Shown: positions 34,918 to 44,274, numbered from the stretch's first letter. The stretch is DNA of 64,000 nt from Bacteroidota bacterium (GCA_020161535.1 JAIUNW010000005.1:184016-248015); one strand, 5' to 3'. Numbers and translations are program-made. The notes: a model not told the origin generated them from the sequence alone.

Positions 34918-35474
34918 TTAATCCGTTAGCTCGTCTGCCAACAGCGAAAATTTGTCGCCAAACAACTGCGGCGAAAGTTTATCCTGGTCATTCATTTCCA
35001 TGTACGGAATGCCAACATAATTCAAAAAGTCGGCTGCTTTACCTGGTTGTAAAAAGGCTTGTAAATCCTCAAACCTTTTATCAAAACACAAAGTGAAAAT
35101 ATTTTTGTCCGCTTCACCAAAAACGGTCTCTTCGTCAGATGAAAATTTTTTTTCAACAATTGTATTGTTAACTTTTATTTTTAATCGCCAATCAGCAAAA
35201 TCTTCTGCTTGAAAAAAAGGAGCATCGTCTCAAACACATCTCCCATTACCTCAAACTGATCACGATAATAAAATTGGTCATTGTCAAACCCAGCATCTGC
35301 CGGTGCCGAAACCACAACCCAATTATAAATTCCATTTCTTGTATCATTGGCTGCAAACCAAAAATCCGTCCTGTCTGCGTCAACAACTGACTTTACCTTC
35401 TTTAATCGCAGCTTATTTTGTACTTCACCTTCAGATGAAGACTTTACAGCAAAATACCTTGTATACTCCGACAT
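34918..35474 (-). pseudogene. Hypothetical protein gene interrupted by a frameshift in a T7 run
   Basis: The frame starting at 35474 (MSEYTRYFAVKSSSEGEVQN) runs 97 residues and stops at 35181. Just after a seven-T run near 35212-35218 (minus strand), the next frame continues with clearly protein-like sequence: QAEDFADWRLKIKVNNTIVE, then FTLCFDKRFEDLQAFLQPGK, YVGIPYMEMNDQD and LFGDKFSLLADELTD, to a TAA at 34920-34918. One extra T would join both parts into a single protein of about 185 residues. No family is recognised. It may be a true frameshift mutation, phase variation by slippage, or a sequence error. Confidence 0.75.
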
Positions 35475-35606
35475 GATTTCCCTTTTATAAGCGTTTTGAA
35501 TCAGCGGTTACCAGGTAACCCAGAAAAATATTTATCTAATGCCGCCTCCTTGCCCTAACACACCTTATCCATCAATTTTAAACAAACGAGAGGGTTCATT
35601 CACCCT
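35475..35606. other. Non-coding upstream part of the 530-bp gap
   Basis: No gene or clear regulatory site is seen here. The whole 35475-36004 gap consists of this stretch, a 27-bp tandem repeat, a C-rich segment (35825-35885) and repeat copy E. Confidence 0.4.
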
Positions 35607-35790
35607 GTACGCCAACTTGAATTTGTTATCCCTGTAAGCCTACTGGAATCTGTGATACCAGTACGCCTACTTGAACTTGCTATACCCGCGCTCACTCGAA
35701 CTTCTTATACCTGCACATCCATTTGAACTTCTTATACCTACACACCCTCTAGAACTTCTTATACCTACACCCCCTCTTGAACTACTTATG
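35607..35790 (-). repeat. 27-bp tandem repeat (minisatellite), about seven copies
   Basis: Plus-strand units resemble GAACTTCTTATACCTACACA followed by CCCTCTT. The three copies from about 35698 to 35780 are nearly identical and those to the left increasingly diverged. Being a multiple of three, the minus strand encodes a 9-residue repeat (SSRGxVGIR) within a 65-codon frame (35667-35864). There is no sign that this frame is a real gene. Confidence 0.8.
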
Positions 35791-35934
35791 TTTTTCAATT
35801 CCCAATTATTCGACTTATCGCCGCCATAACCCGCCACCCTCACCCCCCTCAACACAACCCACACCCCTCAACCCACCCCCAAAAAAAAGCGACTCACACC
35901 AAATGCAAGTCGCCTTCCCATATAAATGCCACAC

Positions 35935-36001
35935 ACGCGGCAGCAACCTTAAACCCTTAAACCATTAAACATTAAACCTTAAACCTTAAACCTTAAACAA
36001 C
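35935..36001. repeat. Dispersed repeat, half copy E (CGCGGCAGC core plus AAACCTT tract)
   Basis: CGCGGCAGC (35937-35945) is followed by five consecutive variants of TTAAACCATTAAACATTAAA up to 36001. It ends 4 bp from the stop of the gluconate-dehydrogenase-subunit-3-like gene. The left arm is missing. Confidence 0.65.
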
Positions 36002-36004
36002 CTA

Positions 36005-36580
36005 TCACGTTGCCCACGCCCTATCCCCCTTCTTATAATCCGTGCAGCCCTCATATTTCCCCGGCACTGCCACATACCGCAATGCCTTGGTTGCACCAAT
36101 CTCAGAAGTGAAATAACCTTGCAAAGTGAGGTCTTTCATCATTTTGAAATAGTGTTTGGGGTCGGTATCTTTCTTGCTCGACTGGTATGCTTTCATCTCT
36201 TTGTCGATGGCCGTCAGCAAGGTTTTTTTCTGGGCCGCATCCAGGGCCATAAAGTCTTTGCTAAATTGCTTCTGGCTGGCTTCACCCAGTTTGCTGATGC
36301 CCTCAACAAAAATTCTCTGGTCGCCCTCATCATAACAATCGGTTACCATCACTTTCATAAAAGCACCCACACCGGCTGCCTTCGCGCCGGGTGTATCGGT
36401 CGTCGGAATAATGGTATCGGCCACTTCATCCAATAATGCCACTTCTTCGGGCGAGAAATCAGTCGACGCTGTGCGCGCCTTTTTCTCTTCGGTTTTACAG
36501 CTCGTCAAAAACAGGCTGGAACCAACCATGCTCCCGCCAATGATCACCGCCAAACCGGTTACCGCTTCTCTTCTTTTCAT
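36005..36580 (-). CDS. Gluconate 2-dehydrogenase subunit 3 family lipoprotein
   Basis: The 191-residue protein has an N-terminal twin-arginine-like start (MKRREAVTGLAVIIGGSMVG) and a lipobox (FLTSC), then the family pattern FSPEEVALLDEVADTIIPTT with DTPGAKAAGVGAFMKVMVTD and a C-terminal LTLQGYFTSEIGATKALRYV. In characterised enzymes this small subunit pairs with a GMC flavoprotein and is needed for Tat export of the complex. The GMC partner gene begins upstream with a 30-bp gap, so both are surely co-expressed. It should sit in the envelope, passing electrons to a cytochrome c. Confidence 0.9.
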   Translation of the reverse strand: MKRREAVTGLAVIIGGSMVGSSLFLTSCKTEEKKARTASTDFSPEEVALLDEVADTIIPTTDTPGAKAAGVGAFMKVMVTDCYDEGDQRIFVEGISKLGEASQKQFSKDFMALDAAQKKTLLTAIDKEMKAYQSSKKDTDPKHYFKMMKDLTLQGYFTSEIGATKALRYVAVPGKYEGCTDYKKGDRAWAT

Positions 36581-36610
36581 AAAGAATTATTTTTCGGTTA
36601 GTACTGTAAG

Positions 36611-38299
36611 TTAGAGATTTTGTTTTTTCAGTTCTTCCACGGCGAAGTTGGCTGCACGGGCAGTCAAGGCCATGTAGGTCAGCGAAGGATTCACACAGGC
36701 AGCCGATGTCATACAGGCGCCATCCGTGATAAACACATTCTTCGCATCCCAAACCTGGTTATTGCCATTCAGCACCGACGTCTTCGGATCGCGACCCATG
36801 CGCGCCGTACCCATTTCATGAATACCGCGGCCAGGCGTACCATCACCATCCCACTTGCGAACATTTTTCACACCGGCGGCTTCCAGCATTTCTGCAGCAT
36901 CATTCATCATATCCACCCGCATCTTCTTTTCATTGTCTTTCAACTCGCAGTCGATCGCCAATACATTCAATCCCCATTTGTCCTTTTTGGTTTTATCGAG
37001 GGTCACGCGGTTGCTCGGATCTGGCAGGATCTCGCCAAAGCCACCCATGCCCATCGACCAAACACCCGGTTCCTGCAACGCATCTTTCAATTCAGCGCCA
37101 ATGCTCAGTTCGGCAATGTCGCGGCTCCAGCCCGCGCGACTGGCACCACCCTGGTAACCGAAGCCACGCAGGTAGCCTCTCTTCGAATCAGCCACCCAGG
37201 GCAGGTTCTGGTAACGCGGAATATAAATGCCGTTGGGACGACGACCGAAATAATATTTGTCTTCATAACCTTCTACGATACCTCCCGCACCCACACCCAG
37301 GTGGTGGTCCATCAGGTTGCGGCCCAGTGCATCGCTGCTGCTACCCAAGCCCTCGGGCCAGATATCCGTCGCCGAGTTCATCAATATCCAGGTCGTATTC
37401 AACGCCGATGCATTCAGGAACACAATCTTGGCATAGTACTCATAGGTCTTGTTGGTTTCCGCATCCAGCACTTCTACGCCCTTGGCCTTCTTGGTGTCTT
37501 TATCATACAACACTTTGGTCACGATACTAAACGGACGCAGCGTGAGGTTTTTGGTTGCCATCGCCGCCGGCAGCGTAGCCGATTGCGTACTGAAATAAGC
37601 GCTGAACGGACAACCGAGCCAGCATTTGTTCCGGTATTGACACTGGTTACGCCCATTGATCGGCGCGGTCAGGTTGGCACTGCGGCCCATAATGAATGAG
37701 CGCTTGCCTTTATAATGCTCATCAAATCTTTTGCGAACATCTTTTTCAACACAGTTCATTTCCATCGCTGGCAAAAAATCACCATCGGGCAATTGGGCCA
37801 GTCCCTCTTTGCCGCCGTTCACACCCGCAAATTTTTCTGCATGGCTGTACCAGGGCGCGAGGTCTTTGTACCGAATCGGCCAGTCCACCCCGATGCCCTC
37901 TTTCGCATTCGCTTCAAAATCGAGATCACTATGGCGATAGCTCTGCCGGCCCCAGGTCAATGAGCGACCGCCCACCTGGTAACCCCTGAACCAATCGAAG
38001 CGCTTCACTTCGGTATACGGACTCTCCTTTTCATTCACCCAGAAATCGAGGTTGGTTTCATTCAACGGATAGTCTCTTTTAAGCACCGGATAATCTTTGA
38101 TCATCTGTTGCGTTCGTCCACCCCGGTGCGGAAAATCCCAGGGATGTTTGTTCGCATTCACATAATCTTTCAGGTGCTCTACATTGCGACCCCGTTCCAG
38201 CATGATCACTTTGAGCCCCTTCTCAGTCAGTTCTTTTGCCGCCCAGCCGCCGCTGATGCCCGAACCAACCACAATTGCGTCATAGGTGTTGTCAGCCAT
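36611..38299 (-). CDS. GMC family FAD-dependent oxidoreductase (sugar/glucoside dehydrogenase-like)
   Basis: The 562-residue protein begins with an FAD dinucleotide fold (YDAIVVGSGISGGWAAKELT). RGYQVGGRSLTWGRQSYRHS is the second FAD motif. RNQCQYRNKCWLGCPFSAYF is a Cys-rich segment seen in GMC dehydrogenases that pair with small subunits. GTPGRGIHEMGTARMGRDPK contains the probable catalytic His, and the C-terminal CVNPSLTYMALTARAA closes the FAD site. It lacks its own signal and would be exported with subunit 3. Family members oxidise sugar hydroxyls (gluconate C2, glucoside C3); the exact substrate is not determined. It lies between the isomerase and subunit-3 genes. Confidence 0.93.
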   Translation of the reverse strand: MADNTYDAIVVGSGISGGWAAKELTEKGLKVIMLERGRNVEHLKDYVNANKHPWDFPHRGGRTQQMIKDYPVLKRDYPLNETNLDFWVNEKESPYTEVKRFDWFRGYQVGGRSLTWGRQSYRHSDLDFEANAKEGIGVDWPIRYKDLAPWYSHAEKFAGVNGGKEGLAQLPDGDFLPAMEMNCVEKDVRKRFDEHYKGKRSFIMGRSANLTAPINGRNQCQYRNKCWLGCPFSAYFSTQSATLPAAMATKNLTLRPFSIVTKVLYDKDTKKAKGVEVLDAETNKTYEYYAKIVFLNASALNTTWILMNSATDIWPEGLGSSSDALGRNLMDHHLGVGAGGIVEGYEDKYYFGRRPNGIYIPRYQNLPWVADSKRGYLRGFGYQGGASRAGWSRDIAELSIGAELKDALQEPGVWSMGMGGFGEILPDPSNRVTLDKTKKDKWGLNVLAIDCELKDNEKKMRVDMMNDAAEMLEAAGVKNVRKWDGDGTPGRGIHEMGTARMGRDPKTSVLNGNNQVWDAKNVFITDGACMTSAACVNPSLTYMALTARAANFAVEELKKQNL

Positions 38300-38346
38300 G
38301 TTTTTTTCGTTTCTATTGTGTAATCAGTGTATGAGTAATACTTGTG

Positions 38347-39240
38347 TTAAACATCGCAGAGTAAAACCGCATTGCGCAGCGAAGCAATCTTGTCCTCCGC
38401 TTTTGGAATAAATTCCTGCGCTACGTATCCTTTAAAACCGGTTTTTACAATCGCCCGCATAATGGCCGGGTAATACAATTCCTGGGTATCATTGATCTCG
38501 TTCCTACCCGGGTTACCGCCGGTATGGTAATGCCCAAAATACGCGTGGTTGTTTTGGATAGAGCGGATGATATCCCCTTCATCGATTTGCATATGGTAGA
38601 TATCAAACAGTAACTTGAAATTTTCGGAGCCCAGCCGCTTGCACAACTCCACACCCCAGGCCGACCGGTCACACATATAATCGGTATGGTCAACGCGACT
38701 GTTCAGCAATTCCATTTGCAATACCACGCCATGCTTTTCTGCCAGGCCGATCACTTTCTTCAAACCTGCTACACAGTTGTTCAGGCCGGTTTCGTCGTCC
38801 ATTCCTTTCCGGTTACCACTGAAACAGATCAGGTCTTTATAACCCGCTTTTGCTACAATGGGAATCATCTCCGAATAGTTCTTGGTCAGCGTATCGTGAA
38901 ACTCCGTGTGAGCATAACCGTCAGTCAGGTTGATTTCTGCCCCATTGCACATCGACGAATACAAACCGTATTTCTTCAGGGTTTCAAATTCTTTCGGCCC
39001 CACCAAATCAATTCCCTTAATACCAATGGCCTTTGCTTCACGGCAAAGATCTTCCAACGGTAGGAACCCATAGGTCCAGCGGCAAACCGCATGATTGATA
39101 TTTCCTTTTAATGCAGCACTCATCTCTTTATTCGTTTTTGGTTTCGATAAAGCCAATCCCTGCGAGGCCATGGCCACACCAGCTCCTGCTGCCAGCATTT
39201 GCTTAACCGCGGTTCTACGACTATTTGTGTTTTTCTTCAT
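38347..39240 (-). CDS. Sugar phosphate isomerase/epimerase family protein (TIM barrel), exported
   Basis: The 297-residue protein has a Tat-like signal (NSRRTAVKQMLAAGAGVAMA). The xylose-isomerase-like barrel shows KAIGIKGIDLVGPKEF, the metal-ligand Glu in LQMELLNSRVDH, Asp/His in LLFDIYHMQIDEGD, GHYHTGGNPGRNEI and the final Glu in YVAQEFIPK. It is close to hydroxypyruvate-isomerase-like proteins. Export suggests it acts on periplasmic keto-sugars made by the GMC dehydrogenase (inference). It is 8 bp after the MFS gene and 47 bp before the GMC gene. Confidence 0.9.
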   Translation of the reverse strand: MKKNTNSRRTAVKQMLAAGAGVAMASQGLALSKPKTNKEMSAALKGNINHAVCRWTYGFLPLEDLCREAKAIGIKGIDLVGPKEFETLKKYGLYSSMCNGAEINLTDGYAHTEFHDTLTKNYSEMIPIVAKAGYKDLICFSGNRKGMDDETGLNNCVAGLKKVIGLAEKHGVVLQMELLNSRVDHTDYMCDRSAWGVELCKRLGSENFKLLFDIYHMQIDEGDIIRSIQNNHAYFGHYHTGGNPGRNEINDTQELYYPAIMRAIVKTGFKGYVAQEFIPKAEDKIASLRNAVLLCDV

Positions 39241-39248
39241 ATTAGCAA

Positions 39249-40517
39249 TTAAGCGGTGACCAATTTCTTTCGGTTGCGCATATACAGCACCAACCCGGCA
39301 AAAGCAAATATTAATATAACCGGAATGACGGCTGTTGCCTGCAATACATCGGGACCCGCCGTCAATTGCGCTTTGGCATAAGCGGCCGCCTCGGTGGTAC
39401 CTGCCGCTGCAGAACGATACTCGTCCAAGCTCGCACCGGCAGGCAATTGTTCTGCCACTTTGCGGTCATAAAATCCGCCCATAAACATGGTGTATATGGA
39501 CACAGCAAACATGCCTGCGCCGCCCATCAGGTTCAACCCAAGCGCACCCGAGCGCGGAATATTTTCTGCCACAAACCCAATCATCGTAGGCCAGAAATAA
39601 CAGCAGCCAATACCAAATATCAGTGCGGCCACATAGATCATACCGCCTGATACCGTACTCAGCAAATAAATGCCAACAGCCGCCAGAATGGCCGACCCCA
39701 ACAATACTCCTGCCGGTGAGAAACGATGCAGGATAGGCTCGGCTATACCTCGTCCAACCACCATAACACCGGTAGTGATGGTCAATATCAAGATCGGGTT
39801 ATCTGTAACATTGTTTAACAAAACGCCCACCCACTGGCCAGTAAACAATTCGGTAATGGCAGTGCCAAACATGCATACAAACATGAAAATGAACAACGGC
39901 GTACCAATGGCCTTGTACATATCGGCTGTAGAAACACCAGAAGCCACGCGCTCAGTAACCGGGAAATCCAGTTTGGAAAAGAAATAGCCATATAACAAAG
40001 TGGGAATAATCATCATGGCTACCTGCACCTGCCAACTCAAACCCATTTTGTCAAACAAGAATACAATCAGGGTTCCGATAACAATACCGCCGGGAAACCA
40101 CAAATGGAAGTGATTGAGTTTGGTTGTTTTTTTCTCGGGAAACAAAGTAGCCACCAACGGATTACAGGCTGCTTCTACAGTTCCATTAGCTATGCCAATT
40201 AATAATGTAGACAAGAAAAGGGTCCAAAAGCCGCTGGCAAAAATGGTCAACAAAATGCCTGCCAGGTGAAAAACAAATGCAGCGACCAACAGCTTCTTCA
40301 TGCCGATCACATCTACCACCATGCCTCCAACAACAATGGCCAATGGAAAACCCCAAAAGGCGGTGGCGGCGATGGAAGCAAGTTGTGAAGCATTCAGGTG
40401 GAAATCGACACCGAGACGATTTAAAATACCGGCACGTATGCCGAAAGAAAGTGAAGTGACAAGAAGCGCCAGGCAACTGGCGACAAACAGTTGGTTACGG
40501 TTGATGTTGGCTTGCAT
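39249..40517 (-). CDS. MFS transporter, likely sugar importer
   Basis: The 422-residue protein has 12 predicted membrane helices, starting MQANINRNQLFVASCLALLV. The A-like motif (GGMVVDVIGMKKLLVAAF) and the segment LNHFHLWFPGGIVIGTLIVF resemble FucP/nucleoside-sugar type symporters of Bacteroidota. It heads the minus-strand set of the oxidative sugar locus and probably brings the sugar or keto-sugar into the cytoplasm. The substrate is not deducible. It begins 187 bp from the divergent GMC gene. Confidence 0.9.
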   Translation of the reverse strand: MQANINRNQLFVASCLALLVTSLSFGIRAGILNRLGVDFHLNASQLASIAATAFWGFPLAIVVGGMVVDVIGMKKLLVAAFVFHLAGILLTIFASGFWTLFLSTLLIGIANGTVEAACNPLVATLFPEKKTTKLNHFHLWFPGGIVIGTLIVFLFDKMGLSWQVQVAMMIIPTLLYGYFFSKLDFPVTERVASGVSTADMYKAIGTPLFIFMFVCMFGTAITELFTGQWVGVLLNNVTDNPILILTITTGVMVVGRGIAEPILHRFSPAGVLLGSAILAAVGIYLLSTVSGGMIYVAALIFGIGCCYFWPTMIGFVAENIPRSGALGLNLMGGAGMFAVSIYTMFMGGFYDRKVAEQLPAGASLDEYRSAAAGTTEAAAYAKAQLTAGPDVLQATAVIPVILIFAFAGLVLYMRNRKKLVTA

Positions 40518-40564
40518 ATCGTTTGTTTAGTTCATCAGAGCGATCATAAATGTATGGGTTTCAT

Positions 40565-40581
40565 CGTGTATTTTTTACACG
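40565..40581. promoter_or_regulatory. Perfect palindrome in the divergent sugar-locus promoter region
   Basis: CGTGTATTTTTTACACG (arms CGTGTA / TACACG, 5-nt spacer) lies 48 bp before the MFS start and 124 bp before the divergent GMC start. Its position between two gene sets of related function makes it a candidate operator for a shared regulator, which is not encoded nearby. Confidence 0.5.
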
Positions 40582-40704
40582 CAACCGCGCTTATACCGAA
40601 AAATATATAAAAATTGGTCAAGGAATTGTATTTTTTTAACTGCTATCGAAATCGTTTATCAGTTAATTTAGCCTCCTCACGCTTAACAAACTCAAATCCG
40701 GCAA

Positions 40705-42441
40705 ATGGGAGATCTCCAGATCAAAAAAAGTCCTACAGTATATGATGTTGTCATTGTCGGTTCGGGCGCGGGTGGTGGCATGGCCGCCTACACGCTTGCC
40801 AAAGCAGGTATCAAAGTATGCCTGCTCGAAGCCGGACCGATGTTCGATCCCGCAAAAAATGTGACCCAACTCAAACAACCCTGGCAATCGCCCCGCCGCG
40901 GTGCCGCTACCTCCCGCCCCTTCGGCGATTTTGACGCCTGTTATGGCGGATGGGAACTGGAAGGGGAACCCTACACCAAAGAAGCCGGCACCCAATGGGA
41001 CTGGTTTCGCGCCCGCATGCTCGGCGGACGAACCAATCACTGGGGAAGAATCTCCCTACGCTTCGGTCCCAAAGACTTCCAACGCAAAAGCATCGACGGA
41101 CTCGGAGAAAACTGGCCCATTACCTACGACGATATCAAACCATTTTACGACCGGGTCGACCAATTGGTGGGCATCTTCGGCACCGTCGAAGGCCTTGCCA
41201 ACGAACCCGACGGCATTTTCCTGCCGCCACCCAAACCGCGCTTGCACGAAATCATGATCAAAAACGCCGCCACCCAATCTGGTGTAACGGTGATCCCCTC
41301 GCGCCTATCGATCCTCACCAAAAAAATCAACGACGATCGCGGCGCCTGTTTCTTCTGCGCCCAATGCGGCCGCTCCTGCCAGGTTTATGCCGACTTCTCC
41401 AGTTCCAGCGTACTTGTAAAACCCGCCATCGCCACCGGCAATGTAGAAGTAATCGCCAATGCCATGGCCCGCGAAGTACTCACCGATAAAGAAGGCAAAG
41501 CAACCGGTGTTTCTTATGTCAATAAAACCGACATGATGGAATACCAGGTCAGCGGCAAAGTAGTGATCCTCGCCGCTTCCGCCTGCGAATCATCCCGCCT
41601 CCTACTCAATTCAAAATCGGCCCGCCACCCCAATGGCCTCGCCAATAGCAGCGATGTGGTCGGCCGCTACCTCCACGATTCTACAGGCGCTGATATCGGC
41701 GGCATCCTGCCACAAATGATGGGTCGCAAACGCTACAACGAAGATGGCGTGGGCGGTATGCACGTGTACTCACCCTGGTGGCTCGACAATAAAAAGCTTG
41801 ATTTCCCCCGTGGATACCATATTGAATACTGGGGCGGCATGGGCCAGCCCGCTTATGGTTTCGGCATGGGCATCCAAAGCATGAACGGCAAATTTCTCGT
41901 GAATGGCAAGAAAAAAGAAGCCGGCGGTTATGGCGCTTCGCTCAAAGAAGACCAACGCTATTTCTACGGCGCCGGTGTGGGCATGGCCGGCCGCGGTGAA
42001 GCCGTTGCCTTTCGCCACAACTCAGCCCTGATCGATCCTGATAAGGTCGACAAATACGGTATCCCGGTTCTCAAGTTCAATGTGCAATGGAGCGACCATG
42101 AAATCAACCAGGCCAAACACATGAAGGAAACCTTTAAGGAAATATTACACAATATGGGCGCCATCGTTACCTGGGGCGGCGACGATACCAAAGAAAATAA
42201 CTACGGACTACATACCCCTGGTAATATCATCCACGAAGCCGGCACCGCCCGCATGGGCAACGATCCCAAAGAATCAGCGCTCAACAAATTCAACCAGGCG
42301 CACGATTGCAAAAACCTGTTTGTCGTAGATGGCGCTGCCTTCACCTCACAGGCCGATAAGAACATCACCTGGACCATCCTCGCGCTTTCCATGCGCGCTA
42401 GTGAATACATCATTGATCAACTCAAAAAGAACAACCTCTAA
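40705..42441 (+). CDS. GMC family FAD-dependent oxidoreductase (second copy)
   Basis: The 578-residue protein has the FAD motif VIVGSGAGGGMAAYTLAKAG, the second FAD segment ARMLGGRTNHWGRISLRFGP, a Cys-rich stretch CFFCAQCGRSCQVYADFSSS, the catalytic-His region IIHEAGTARMGNDPKESALN and the C-terminal TWTILALSMRASEYI. It differs clearly from the minus-strand GMC protein, so the two are not a recent duplication. It probably oxidises a sugar or glycoside and passes electrons through the neighbouring subunit-3 and cytochrome c. It is the first gene of the plus-strand set, 5 bp before its small-subunit gene. Confidence 0.93.
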   Translation: MGDLQIKKSPTVYDVVIVGSGAGGGMAAYTLAKAGIKVCLLEAGPMFDPAKNVTQLKQPWQSPRRGAATSRPFGDFDACYGGWELEGEPYTKEAGTQWDWFRARMLGGRTNHWGRISLRFGPKDFQRKSIDGLGENWPITYDDIKPFYDRVDQLVGIFGTVEGLANEPDGIFLPPPKPRLHEIMIKNAATQSGVTVIPSRLSILTKKINDDRGACFFCAQCGRSCQVYADFSSSSVLVKPAIATGNVEVIANAMAREVLTDKEGKATGVSYVNKTDMMEYQVSGKVVILAASACESSRLLLNSKSARHPNGLANSSDVVGRYLHDSTGADIGGILPQMMGRKRYNEDGVGGMHVYSPWWLDNKKLDFPRGYHIEYWGGMGQPAYGFGMGIQSMNGKFLVNGKKKEAGGYGASLKEDQRYFYGAGVGMAGRGEAVAFRHNSALIDPDKVDKYGIPVLKFNVQWSDHEINQAKHMKETFKEILHNMGAIVTWGGDDTKENNYGLHTPGNIIHEAGTARMGNDPKESALNKFNQAHDCKNLFVVDGAAFTSQADKNITWTILALSMRASEYIIDQLKKNNL

Positions 42442-42446
42442 GCGGT

Positions 42447-43115
42447 ATGGACAGAAGAAAATCTATCAAAGCCATTGCACTCGGCACCCTCTCAACGGGC
42501 CTGGTGCTGGATGCTTGTAAGGAGCCCGAGAAAAAAGTCGACACCGCCAAATCAACCGGCGGCGTTCCACCCGAAGGGCCAGATCGCACGCCCGAAGAAA
42601 AAGCACATTACGAAACCATCATCGGCACTAAATTTTTTACGGCCGACGAAATGGCCACCATCGCTATACTGGCTGATATCATCATTCCCAAAGATGCCGT
42701 AAGTGGTAGTGCCACCGATGCCAAAGTGCCCGACTTCATCGAGTTCATCGTCAAAGACATGCCCGAGCACCAGGTGCCCATGCGCGGCGGCCTCCGCTGG
42801 CTGGACCTTTACTGCCTGCGCACGTATGGAAAAGCGTTTAAGGATTGCCGTGAGTCCGACCGCATAGCGGTGGTAGACCAGATCGCCTATCCCGCAAAAG
42901 CAACACCCGACATGCAACCCGGCGTTGCCTTTTTTAATCGTATGCGCGACCTGACTTGCACTGGTTTTTACACCTCCGAAATCGGGGTCAAAGACATTGG
43001 CTATGTCGGTAACCAACCCAATCAATGGAATGGTGTGCCCGACGATGTATTGAAACAATACAACCTTGCTTATACAGAGAAGGAACTGAAAGAATGTATC
43101 AGCTTTAACAAATAG
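42447..43115 (+). CDS. Gluconate 2-dehydrogenase subunit 3 family lipoprotein (second copy)
   Basis: The 222-residue protein starts MDRRKSIKAIALGTLSTGLV, a Tat-type start with a lipobox-like LDAC. The family core follows: FFTADEMATIAILADIIIPK, DAKVPDFIEFIVKDMPEHQV, RGGLRWLDLYCLRTYGKAF and LTCTGFYTSEIGVKDIGYVG. It is the small partner of the GMC protein encoded 5 bp upstream and would direct export and membrane anchoring. The next gene starts 1 bp after its stop, so the set is tightly translationally linked. Confidence 0.92.
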   Translation: MDRRKSIKAIALGTLSTGLVLDACKEPEKKVDTAKSTGGVPPEGPDRTPEEKAHYETIIGTKFFTADEMATIAILADIIIPKDAVSGSATDAKVPDFIEFIVKDMPEHQVPMRGGLRWLDLYCLRTYGKAFKDCRESDRIAVVDQIAYPAKATPDMQPGVAFFNRMRDLTCTGFYTSEIGVKDIGYVGNQPNQWNGVPDDVLKQYNLAYTEKELKECISFNK

Positions 43116-43116
43116 T

Positions 43117-44274
43117 ATGAGCAGGAAATTAAGAATGGGTATGATCGGCGGCGGACAAGGTGCATTCATCGGTGCCGTTCACCGCATCGCTGCCATTATG
43201 GATGGTGAAATAGAATTGGTTTGCGGCGCTTTTTCCAGCACACCTGAAAAATCAAAAGCCAGTGGTGCCGCCCTCCACTTGCCGCCCGATCGCTGTTATG
43301 GCCATTACGAAGAAATGATCCTCGCCGAAAAAAAACTGCCCGAAGGCATTCGCATGGATTTCGTCGCCATTGTTACCCCGAACCATGTGCATTTTGGCCC
43401 GGCGAAACTAGCCCTCGAAAATGGTTTCCATGTGGTGCTCGACAAACCCGCTACCCTCAACAGCGCTGAAGCCTACGAACTAAAAAAGATCATCGATACC
43501 AGCGGATTGCTTTTCTGCCTCACACATACCTACACCGGTTACCCGATGATCAAAGAAGCAAGACAGATTATAAAAGAAGGTCGCCTCGGCAAACTCCGCA
43601 AAGTATATGTCCAATATCCGCAGGGTTGGCTCAGCACTTTTGAAGAAGGTACTGATTACAAGCAAGCACAATGGCGCACCGATCCCAGCCGCAGCGGCAT
43701 CGCTGGCTGCATGGGCGATATCGGCACCCATGCTTTTAATTTGGCTGAATATGTTACCGGCGAAAAAATGACCCAGCTTTGCGCTGAACTGCAAACATTT
43801 GTTCCAGGTCGCCAACTCGACGATGATGGCATGGTGATGATGAAATTCAGCAATGGCTTAAATGGACTGCTCTATGCCAGCCAGATCAATGCCGGCGAAG
43901 AAAACAATGTGCAGATATCGGTGTATGGCGAAAAAGGCGGACTCGTTTGGAAACAAGAAGACGCCAACAGCCTGCTGCTGAAAATGCTCAACCAGCCCCA
44001 GCAAATATTACGTTTCGGTCAACCTTATCTCAGTTCATTTGCCAAACTAGGCGTAAGAACACCACCCGGTCACCCGGAAGGTTATCTCGAAGCCTTTGCC
44101 AATATTTACATTAATTTCGCCCGCACCCTGCGCGCGCGTTTGGATGGAAAAAAAGCAACGGAAGAATGGCTTGATTTTCCCGGCATCGACGACGGCATCA
44201 GGGGCATGCAATTCATTGAACATGTTGTAAAAAGCAATGCATCTACCGAAAAATGGATGCCCTTTACTGTTTGA
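43117..44274 (+). CDS. Gfo/Idh/MocA family oxidoreductase
   Basis: The 385-residue protein has an N-terminal NAD(P)-binding Rossmann fold (MGMIGGGQGAFIGAVHRIAA), the motif VTPNHVHFGPAKLALENGFH followed by VVLDKPATLN with the catalytic Lys, and GCMGDIGTHAFNLAEYVTGE with Asp/His in the active site. No signal peptide is seen, so it is cytoplasmic. In this context it may reduce or oxidise a 3-keto-sugar, which is a known activity in the family. It is coupled to the subunit-3 gene (1 bp gap) and precedes the TIM-barrel epimerase by 18 bp. Confidence 0.94.
   Translation: MSRKLRMGMIGGGQGAFIGAVHRIAAIMDGEIELVCGAFSSTPEKSKASGAALHLPPDRCYGHYEEMILAEKKLPEGIRMDFVAIVTPNHVHFGPAKLALENGFHVVLDKPATLNSAEAYELKKIIDTSGLLFCLTHTYTGYPMIKEARQIIKEGRLGKLRKVYVQYPQGWLSTFEEGTDYKQAQWRTDPSRSGIAGCMGDIGTHAFNLAEYVTGEKMTQLCAELQTFVPGRQLDDDGMVMMKFSNGLNGLLYASQINAGEENNVQISVYGEKGGLVWKQEDANSLLLKMLNQPQQILRFGQPYLSSFAKLGVRTPPGHPEGYLEAFANIYINFARTLRARLDGKKATEEWLDFPGIDDGIRGMQFIEHVVKSNASTEKWMPFTV

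Noticed and set aside
35598..35800. CRISPR array
   Set aside because: The 27-bp units are contiguous without unique spacers and no cas genes are present, so this is a minisatellite.
35667..35864. 65-codon minus-strand frame with 9-residue repeats
   Set aside because: It is explained by the 27-bp minisatellite; no start context or conserved domain is visible.
40600..40700. Consensus Bacteroidota promoter for the plus-strand GMC gene
   Set aside because: TAATTTAG is one mismatch from the -7 element, but no TTG lies at the proper distance; not supported enough to annotate.
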